Source: Odoribacter sp. Z80 (lineage in GTDB: Bacteria > Bacteroidota > Bacteroidia > Bacteroidales > Marinifilaceae). From it: a DNA stretch of 64,000 nucleotides. A program made the translations under genes and the position numbers. A model generated the notes under the pieces. It ran no database searches. It was given only the letters and a program-made list of their open reading frames with translations, and had not been told where the DNA came from. This document shows, one piece after another, positions 58,574 to 64,000 of this stretch. Location of the stretch: the NCBI RefSeq assembly GCF_009935865.1, contig NZ_QWEL01000013.1, forward strand, positions 1-64,000, read 5' to 3'. Within the stretch, counting starts at the first letter, position 1. The number at the start of each line of letters is the position of its first letter.

Positions 58574-59515
58574 ATGAGATTTGTTATTGTTGGTTTATTG
58601 CTATTTACGTCGGCCTTCGGGGCTTTTGCACAGAGTAATATCCTGAGGTTTACGGATTATTCGATGGTACAGCCTATCATTAATCCGTCATGCATGGGAT
58701 TGGAGGATGGAATTGGCGGATTGTTGTTGTATCGGAGCCGTTTTGAGAAATCGGATTACTGGCCTTCTACCGGTGTTTTTAATATCAATGCCGGCATGCC
58801 TCATAAAAACCTGGGAGGAGGGATTAATCTCGTATTTGATAAGTATGGACCTTACTCCAAATTGAATGCTTACGTGGCAGGTTCTTATAAGTTGAAGGTG
58901 AATGAAGGGAAGTATCTGTTTTTCGGTTTGCAGGCCGGAGTGAACTATGTAAGCAATGAAGGGAATTACAAGAAGGCTGATGATGAGATTATTTTTAGTG
59001 ATAATTATAGTCAGCCGAACTTTGGAGTTGGATTGCATTTCCAGACGGATAAGTTTTTTGTCGGAGCCTCTGTTCCGGAGTTCAGGTACAATACGATAGA
59101 TGAAGAAGGGAATAAAATCAACGACCTGATGTCGGATATGCTGAAAATGTTCTTTTATGGCGGTTACCGGTTTAGTGTGGGACAAAATACGGAATTGTTG
59201 CCTTATTCTTATCTGACTTATTCGGGAGAAGAAGGGACTACACTGGATTTGGGAATTAAGCTGCTCTATAAAAAGAGTCTGGAGTTTGGGTTGCAATACC
59301 GTACAGAGGAGGCTTTTGCCGCTATGGTGAAGGTGAGATTGGCAAATGAGTTGTGGTTGGGTTATTCTTTTGAAGGAAACAATTCGGACATCGATAATAG
59401 TTTTAACAGTGTACAGGAGATTGGATTGACTTTCCGTTTTGGAAAGAAAGGAAAGAAGTCGTCTGTTTCGGAAGAAAAGTATGATGAGAATATTAATTCA
59501 ATCCGGTATTTTTAA
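58574..59515 (+). CDS. PorP/SprF family type IX secretion membrane protein
   Basis: A 313-residue outer-membrane beta-barrel of the PorP/SprF family (TIGR03519). The signal peptide (MRFVIVGLLLFTSAFGAFA) is followed by the family's opening QSNILRFTDYSMVQPIINPS, then alternating strands such as GGINLVFDKYGPYSK and FGVGLHFQTDKFFVGASVPE, and a late strand region, LPYSYLTYSGEEGTTLDLG. Family members lie in the outer membrane. Some, such as SprF, are needed to export or attach one specific cargo with a type B sorting domain, usually encoded next to them. Here the cargo is the 1975-residue protein immediately upstream, 139 bp away with a hairpin between. The next gene follows after 12 nt, so the two are likely translated from one message. 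A gene symbol is not assigned because many paralogues exist in each genome. Confidence 0.93.
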   Translation: MRFVIVGLLLFTSAFGAFAQSNILRFTDYSMVQPIINPSCMGLEDGIGGLLLYRSRFEKSDYWPSTGVFNINAGMPHKNLGGGINLVFDKYGPYSKLNAYVAGSYKLKVNEGKYLFFGLQAGVNYVSNEGNYKKADDEIIFSDNYSQPNFGVGLHFQTDKFFVGASVPEFRYNTIDEEGNKINDLMSDMLKMFFYGGYRFSVGQNTELLPYSYLTYSGEEGTTLDLGIKLLYKKSLEFGLQYRTEEAFAAMVKVRLANELWLGYSFEGNNSDIDNSFNSVQEIGLTFRFGKKGKKSSVSEEKYDENINSIRYF

Positions 59516-59527
59516 ACATAGGGATGA

Positions 59528-61519
59528 ATGAAATTATTTTTAATTCTATCATTGGGGGTTTTCCTGTCTTTTGATACTTTGGCGCAATCCCGCGCAGATA
59601 AGTTTTTTGAACGCGGGGATTATCTGGAGGCTTTGAAGGCGTATCAGAGGGAATTGGAAACCGTAGGAGATCGGGGAACAGAGCAAAGCGATTTGCTGAA
59701 AATGCGGATAGCGAACTGTTTTTTTCATTTGAATGATGTAGTTCGTGCGGGACAGATGTATAAGGCGGTGAATCCGGATTTGCTCGGAGCGGAAGACCTG
59801 ACTTTTTATGCTATTACTTTGTTGCGTTCGGGGGAATATGACAAAGCTGCAGAACAGGTTGAGCTGGCTGAGACTTTGGGGGCCGATCCTTTAGTAGTAG
59901 ACCGAATCAAAGGGTCCTGTGATTTTGCTAAAGAGGTGGCCCGTGAGAAACCTGTTTACTCAGCCGTGAAAACGAAGATTGATTTTGCGGGTTTTTCTGC
60001 CGGAGTGACTTACTATAAAAACCGCAGTATTATTGTTGCTGCGCCCGGAACCGGAGAAGATGCATTGAAAGATAGCCGGGGATATAAGGTGACCCGTTTG
60101 TATAATGCTGTGTTTACAGGAGACGGAACCAGTGGAAGATTATTGCCTTTTGCCGAAGGTCTGGCAGATAAGTATCATATCGGAGCGGTTACTTTCACGA
60201 AGGATTTTAAACGGATGTATTACACCCGTACTATTTTGAAAAAAGATGGGTCGAGTATATTGAAGCTGATGACAGCCGAAGAGGAAGGGGGAAAATGGGG
60301 AAATGTGGAAGAATTGGATATTAATTCGGATGATTATTCTTGTGCTCATCCTTGTTTGTACAGGGATTCTCTGTTGTTTTTTGTTTCCGATATGCCGGGA
60401 GGAATGGGAGGCAAGGATATTTACATGACTACAGTACAAGGGCCGCATTGTGGTGAAATCCGTAATCTGGGAGAGAGAATCAATACCATATTTGATGAGT
60501 TGTTTCCTTTTATGGCTGAGGACGGCCGGTTGTATTTTTCTTCGAATGGGCATGTCGGATTGGGAGGATTGGATGTTTTTGTGTCACAGATGTTGCCGGA
60601 TGGTTCCTGGTCGGAACCGCAGAATATGGGACGTCCCATAAATTCTTCTATGGACGATTTTGCCCTGGTATTCCGCGATACAGACTGTAAGGACGGGTAT
60701 GTTTCTTCGAACCGGGGAGGAACGGGATATAATGACTTTCTGTTTTCCGTGCGTTTGCTGCCTTCCCGTAAGGTCCCGGAACGAATACAGACCCCGAAGA
60801 GCCAGCAAAGGGTGCCGCAGGAGGAAATGTTTACGGTGGATTATCGGTATGCCATACAGATTGGTGCTTTCCGTAATCCGGTGCCAAGGGTGTATTTCGA
60901 CAGTTTCAAGAATGTGAAGGTATATCTGGGATATGACAATATTTACCGTTATACCGTGGGAGAATACCCGGAAGAACAATTGGCTGAAATAGAACTCCCT
61001 CAGGTGAAAAGAAAAGTTCCCGATGCTTTTGTCATGAATGTGGATAAATATGTGGCAGAGAAAAAGATTCAGAATGGTGTGAAGGGGGATCCCATCAGTG
61101 ATGATGAATTGTTATTGAGGCGGTTGAAGAATTTTGAGAAAATGGAGAAACATAAGCCTTCTGCGCCTCCGGTACGCCGTTATTTGGATAAACCGAAAGA
61201 CAGTGAATTGCGGATGGCCGGAGAGGGATATACGGTGGTGCTGATGTCTGCTGACCGTGTGTTTGAGCCCTCGAAGTTTTCCGGTATAGATGATGTAGAT
61301 GTTTTTGCTATCCAGAAAGGAAAGTATATGTATTGTTCCGGGAATTATGCTTCTATTGAAGAAGCCCATAATCAATTGGATAAAGTGCAACAAAACGGTT
61401 TTAAGAATGCCTATATCATTCAGCGCGGAAGAAGCAGGGAATACAGCGAAACCCGTCCCTCTTCCTCAATGGCGTCGCGGCGTAATACTGCCGATCTGAA
61501 ACAGTTGCTGAATTTTTAA
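59528..61519 (+). CDS. TPR/PD40 outer-membrane-associated protein with SPOR-like C-terminus (PorE-like)
   Basis: A 663-residue exported protein (signal peptide MKLFLILSLGVFLSFDTLA, then QSRADKFFERGDY). TPR repeats occupy ~25-140, and a WD40-like PD40 region follows (~270-410; SDMPGGMGGKDIY, LYFSSNGHVGLGGLDVF, SSNRGGTGYNDF). This is the order found in PorE and in many TPR-PD40-OmpA proteins encoded beside porP/sprF. The usual C-terminal OmpA peptidoglycan-binding domain is missing. In its place are two SPOR-like segments: YAIQIGAFRNPVP with YRYTVGEY (~438-480), and YTVVLMSADRVF with YMYCSGNYASIEEA (~567-635). SPOR domains bind denuded glycan strands, so the protein could still tie an outer-membrane complex to the cell wall. 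It most likely works with the PorP/SprF protein 12 nt upstream. The SPOR assignment is from motif shape and needs a profile search. Confidence 0.82.
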   Translation: MKLFLILSLGVFLSFDTLAQSRADKFFERGDYLEALKAYQRELETVGDRGTEQSDLLKMRIANCFFHLNDVVRAGQMYKAVNPDLLGAEDLTFYAITLLRSGEYDKAAEQVELAETLGADPLVVDRIKGSCDFAKEVAREKPVYSAVKTKIDFAGFSAGVTYYKNRSIIVAAPGTGEDALKDSRGYKVTRLYNAVFTGDGTSGRLLPFAEGLADKYHIGAVTFTKDFKRMYYTRTILKKDGSSILKLMTAEEEGGKWGNVEELDINSDDYSCAHPCLYRDSLLFFVSDMPGGMGGKDIYMTTVQGPHCGEIRNLGERINTIFDELFPFMAEDGRLYFSSNGHVGLGGLDVFVSQMLPDGSWSEPQNMGRPINSSMDDFALVFRDTDCKDGYVSSNRGGTGYNDFLFSVRLLPSRKVPERIQTPKSQQRVPQEEMFTVDYRYAIQIGAFRNPVPRVYFDSFKNVKVYLGYDNIYRYTVGEYPEEQLAEIELPQVKRKVPDAFVMNVDKYVAEKKIQNGVKGDPISDDELLLRRLKNFEKMEKHKPSAPPVRRYLDKPKDSELRMAGEGYTVVLMSADRVFEPSKFSGIDDVDVFAIQKGKYMYCSGNYASIEEAHNQLDKVQQNGFKNAYIIQRGRSREYSETRPSSSMASRRNTADLKQLLNF

Positions 61520-61554
61520 CAGGGAGATAGTTATAGGCCAGTGTTCAGTGCTGG

Positions 61555-61590
61555 AAAAGTCATTCGTTGAGGGTTCGGCGAATGACTTTT
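61555..61590 (+). terminator. Bidirectional-looking intrinsic terminator closing the surface operon
   Basis: AAAAGTCATTCG (61555-61566) and CGAATGACTTTT (61579-61590) form a perfect 12-bp inverted repeat around a 12-nt loop, with A residues on the left arm and T residues on the right, continuing into TGATTTT. It lies 36 bp after the stop of the PorE-like gene. It separates the surface-protein operon from the housekeeping genes. Confidence 0.8.
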
Positions 61591-61618
61591 TGATTTTGGT
61601 AGAACAGTTGTAACTTTG
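61590..61618 (+). promoter_or_regulatory. Bacteroidota-type promoter for the CBS-domain gene
   Basis: TTG (61590-61592), 18 nt, then a perfect TAnnTTTG box, TAACTTTG (61611-61618). The predicted transcript start is near 61624. The -33 element abuts the right arm of the terminator. AGGAGGA at 61624-61630 is Shine-Dalgarno-like but lies 14 nt from the ATG, farther than usual. Confidence 0.6.
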
Positions 61619-61644
61619 CTGGCAGGAGGAGCGTTTGAAAAAAT

Positions 61645-62313
61645 ATGATCGCGGCAGAACTTATATCGAATGTGGTGCCTGTCCTGAAACAGGGAGACAG
61701 TTGTTTGCAGGCACTGAACTGGATGGAATTGTTCCGGGTTTCGCATTTACCTCTGGTGGAAGGGAAGTGCTATTTAGGCCTGGTGGCAGATGAATTGATT
61801 TATGCTCATGCTGATTTGAATGATCCGGTAGAAGTATTGAATATTCCCGTTGAAGATACTTATGTGTATGGAGATTATCATATTTACGATGTGATTGGTA
61901 TGGCTTCTTCCCGCTTGTTGTCGGTTGTGCCCGTAGTAGATCGGAAAGAACATGGTTTTATCGGTTCCGTGACAATAACCGACCTTTTAAAGGGCCTGGA
62001 CCATTTGCTTTGTGCTGAACAACCGGGAGGAATCATTGTTCTGGAGGTCAGCCGTATAGATTATACACTGACTGAGGTGGCCCAGATCGTGGAATATAAT
62101 GAAGCTCATGTGCTGAGTTGCTATACTTCTTGTGACAAGAATCCGAATCAGCTCCGGTTGACTCTGAAAGTCGATACTTTGAATATTATGCCTATCTTAG
62201 ATACTTTTATCCGCTACGGTTATACCATCAAAAGCAGTTTTGTTACCGGCGAAGAGGAGCAGGACAGTTTACGGGAAAGATATGGTTTGTTGATGAAATA
62301 TCTGGCTATGTGA
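61645..62313 (+). CDS. CBS-domain protein
   Basis: A 222-residue cytoplasmic protein. The first ~120 residues form a CBS pair (MIAAELISNVVPVLKQGDS, SHLPLVEGKCYLGLVADE, then LLSVVPVVDRKEHGFIGSVT and ITDLLKGL), the adenine-nucleotide-binding regulatory fold. The remaining ~90 residues (GGIIVLEVSRIDYTLTEVAQ onward) look ACT-like, with alternating strands and helices. Homologues stand directly before NAD kinase in many Bacteroidota, as here (52-bp gap), in the group with porG, uppS and bamA. The substrate or partner is not known. A role sensing adenylate or NAD state is inference from the fold and the neighbour. It has its own promoter after the terminator of the surface operon. Confidence 0.88.
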   Translation: MIAAELISNVVPVLKQGDSCLQALNWMELFRVSHLPLVEGKCYLGLVADELIYAHADLNDPVEVLNIPVEDTYVYGDYHIYDVIGMASSRLLSVVPVVDRKEHGFIGSVTITDLLKGLDHLLCAEQPGGIIVLEVSRIDYTLTEVAQIVEYNEAHVLSCYTSCDKNPNQLRLTLKVDTLNIMPILDTFIRYGYTIKSSFVTGEEEQDSLRERYGLLMKYLAM

Positions 62314-62336
62314 TGGTATTTTTGTTTATATTCCCG

Positions 62337-62344
62337 TATATTTG
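62337..62344 (+). promoter_or_regulatory. Possible -7 box upstream of NAD kinase
   Basis: TATATTTG fits TAnnTTTG exactly and lies 21 nt before the ATG of the NAD kinase gene. A TTG with normal spacing is missing; the nearest one (62322-62324) is only 12 nt away. It may therefore be a weak promoter or chance in an AT-rich gap. Confidence 0.35.
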
Positions 62345-62365
62345 CGTTCATAACTGGTTTCAACG

Positions 62366-63265
62366 ATGACGGTCGCGATATATGGCAAAAGTGTGGAGGA
62401 ATGTTTTTTCCCTTATTTGCAAAAATTAGTGCAATGCCTGCAATCTGCGCAGGCGGAGATCATCTGTGAAGAGGATTTTGCGGGTTTACTGAAAGAAAAA
62501 TATGCTTATGCACCTGCATTTCGCCGTACATTTAACCGGACTTCCTGGGTTTCGGGGGAAGCGGATATGTTATTGAGTATCGGAGGAGACGGGACTTTTC
62601 TTGATTCTGTGGAATATGTGAAAGAGACGGCGACTCCTGTTTTAGGAGTGAATAGCGGACGCTTGGGATTTTTAGCTAATGTGAAGGCGGATGAAATCGA
62701 ATCTGCCGTGCAGTGTATTGTTTCCGGAAATTATTTTCTGGAAGAAAGGGATATGTTGGAATTGGAGGTGGACGGTGTTTTGATGGAAGGGTTTGATTTT
62801 GCTTTAAATGAAGTGGGAGTGCTGAAGGCGGCAACTTCTTCTTTACTGAGGATTCATGCTTATATCGGAGAGGTTTACCTGACGACGTATTGGGCGGATG
62901 GATTGGTGGTAGCGACTCCAACGGGATCTACGGCCTATTCTTTGAGCGGAGGAGGACCGATTGTGAGTCCGGACTGCCGGAATATTATTCTGACGCCTAT
63001 TTGTCCGCATAACCTGAGTATGCGGCCGTTGGTGGTTCCTAACACTGCCCGCATTACGTTACAGGTGGAAAGCCGGTCGGAAGATTTCGTTTTGAGTTTA
63101 GATTCCCGCATCCGGAAGATGGAAGACTCACACCGTCTCACAATTTTGGCCGGCACCCATAAATTAAAGGTAGTGGCTTTGCCTTGCCATGAGTATTATG
63201 AAACATTAAGGAATAAATTGAAGTGGGGGGAAGACAGGCGAAATGACGGGCATTGTTTTGATTAA
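62366..63265 (+). CDS. nadK: NAD kinase
   Basis: A 299-residue cytoplasmic enzyme that phosphorylates NAD to NADP with ATP or polyphosphate. The signature GGDGTF motif is at residues 73-78, NSGRLGFL at ~96-103, and the glycine-rich TPTGSTAYSLSGGGP motif at ~184-198. The late motif CPHNLSMRPLVVP and the terminal LVLSLDSR-like strand are also as expected. Length is normal for the family. The ATG at 62366 begins the standard first strand, TVAIYGKS. It lies 52 bp after the CBS-domain gene, and its 3' end overlaps the earliest start of the next gene by 23 nt in another frame, suggesting translational coupling. Confidence 0.97.
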   Translation: MTVAIYGKSVEECFFPYLQKLVQCLQSAQAEIICEEDFAGLLKEKYAYAPAFRRTFNRTSWVSGEADMLLSIGGDGTFLDSVEYVKETATPVLGVNSGRLGFLANVKADEIESAVQCIVSGNYFLEERDMLELEVDGVLMEGFDFALNEVGVLKAATSSLLRIHAYIGEVYLTTYWADGLVVATPTGSTAYSLSGGGPIVSPDCRNIILTPICPHNLSMRPLVVPNTARITLQVESRSEDFVLSLDSRIRKMEDSHRLTILAGTHKLKVVALPCHEYYETLRNKLKWGEDRRNDGHCFD

Positions 63266-64000
63266 TCAGGACCTGAGAAAAGATTTCAAGTGTATTAAAG
63301 TGCAGAGTATTCGATTACATAGGACTTTGGAAAACCGGAACAAGCCCGATACCTGTTCCGTATGTTATTATTTCTTAGCATTTGTTATCCGATTTTTCAC
63401 ATTCGGTTGTACGCTATTCCCCCTTTTGTTGTTATCTTTGAACAGTCTTTGTCAGCCTGGGGGAGAGTTGGGAGTTATGGGAGGGGTCGGATATTATTTA
63501 GGGGAATACAATGCGGGACATTTTAAGCAGAATGAGACTTATTTGGGAGGATTATATCGCTATAACCTGAATGACCGTTTTGCCGTTCGTTTGAATGTAG
63601 GCTTTTCAAAGATAGACATACAGGATAAGGTTTTGTTGCCAAACGGGGAGATGGTTTATCCCGAAGGGTTTCATTGTACGGTGAAGGATGTTGCGGGGAT
63701 TGTGGAGTTTAATTTCCGCAGTTTCATGGTGAGGAAAATAAAGGAATCTTCGTGGGGAGCTCCTTACATTTTTATGGGAGTCGGTTTTTTGGCAGCCGGG
63801 GAGAACAAGAGTGTCTCTATTCCGATGGGAGTGGGGGTAAAATTCAATTTATACCGGCAATTGTCTTGCGGTATAGAGTGGAGTACCCGGAAGTTGTTTA
63901 CGGATAAGATAGATGGTTTGCATGATCCCTGGGGTACAGGAGAAACTAATTTTATTTTTAATAAAGATTGGTTTTTTGTTGCCGGCATAACACTTAGTTA
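63243..64000 (+). CDS. porG: PorG-like (DUF6089) outer-membrane protein, truncated by the window edge
   Basis: The frame from ATG 63243 runs without a stop to the end of the window (252 codons visible). A hydrophobic signal-like segment (FPLLLLSLNSLC, residues ~59-70) precedes QPGGELGVMGGVGYYLGEYN, the start of a small beta-barrel. Strands such as YRYNLNDRFAVRLNVGF, SWGAPYIFMGVGFLAAGE and GIEWSTRKLFTDKIDGL, and the near-terminal KDWFFVAGITLS, fit DUF6089/PorG. In Porphyromonas gingivalis PorG is an outer-membrane T9SS component linked to the PorK/PorN ring, and its gene precedes uppS and bamA. The start is uncertain: ATG 63243 gives an unusually long ~55-residue polar region before the signal, a TTG at 63327 is an alternative, and the only later ATG (63478) would remove the signal peptide. 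Only a few residues appear to be missing at the 3' end. Confidence 0.8.
   Translation, partial: MTGIVLINQDLRKDFKCIKVQSIRLHRTLENRNKPDTCSVCYYFLAFVIRFFTFGCTLFPLLLLSLNSLCQPGGELGVMGGVGYYLGEYNAGHFKQNETYLGGLYRYNLNDRFAVRLNVGFSKIDIQDKVLLPNGEMVYPEGFHCTVKDVAGIVEFNFRSFMVRKIKESSWGAPYIFMGVGFLAAGENKSVSIPMGVGVKFNLYRQLSCGIEWSTRKLFTDKIDGLHDPWGTGETNFIFNKDWFFVAGITLS

Noticed and set aside
63433-63440. TATCTTTG, a perfect -7 box match inside the PorG-like gene
   Set aside because: A transcript starting there could only use the ATG at 63478, which would give a barrel without a signal peptide. The nearest TTG is 23 nt away, too far for a good promoter.
1-64000. tRNA, rRNA, CRISPR arrays, insertion sequences or integrase/att features
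   Set aside because: No cloverleaf, short exact spaced repeats, transposase motifs or terminal inverted repeats were found on reading. Gaps between genes are all under ~140 bp.

Overview
This window is typical of a Bacteroidota (Bacteroidales-like) chromosome. The signs are a type IX secretion (T9SS) type B C-terminal sorting domain, a PorP/SprF protein, a PorG/DUF6089-like barrel, FISUMP and FGE-sulfatase-like modules, promoters of the TTG / TAnnTTTG type, and A-rich leaders without strong Shine-Dalgarno sites. A gut Odoribacter- or Butyricimonas-like member would fit, but the genus is a guess. All 14 genes I accept are on the + strand. About 58 of the 64 kb encodes secreted or surface proteins.

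Layout. (a) 1-1050: 3' end of a glycine-rich secreted protein. (b) 1098-28434: a promoter followed by two tandem paralogues that each join an FGE/SUMF1-like domain to a FISUMP domain, then one uninterrupted 20.2-kb gene for a 6742-residue Ig-like repeat protein. (c) 28440-43215: a second unit of the same design, with its own promoter, a third FGE-like/FISUMP protein and a 3885-residue Ig-like giant. That giant carries a duplicated Cys/His-rich insert. (d) 43296-61519: a tightly packed run of three more repeat-rich surface proteins (788, 2272 and 1975 residues), a PorP/SprF protein and a TPR/PD40/SPOR-like protein. Only the 1975-residue protein ends in a recognisable T9SS type B sorting domain. 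This resembles adhesin-plus-SprF operons such as sprCDBF of Flavobacterium johnsoniae. (e) 61645-64000: housekeeping and T9SS-core edge, with a CBS-domain protein, NAD kinase, and the start of a PorG-like gene that runs off the window.

Working model (inference): the locus builds a very large cell-surface layer or adhesin complex. The same cassette, a catalytically degenerate FGE-like/FISUMP protein followed by a giant Ig protein, occurs twice. Three of the large proteins share a C-terminal module that ends in a dockerin-like segment and have no recognised sorting domain after it. The PorP/SprF and TPR/PD40/SPOR proteins would supply export or envelope anchoring. The most novel-looking items are the paired Cys/His modules in the 3885-residue protein, the repeated FGE-FISUMP/giant cassette, the shared dockerin-like C-terminus, and the SPOR-for-OmpA swap in the PorE-like protein.
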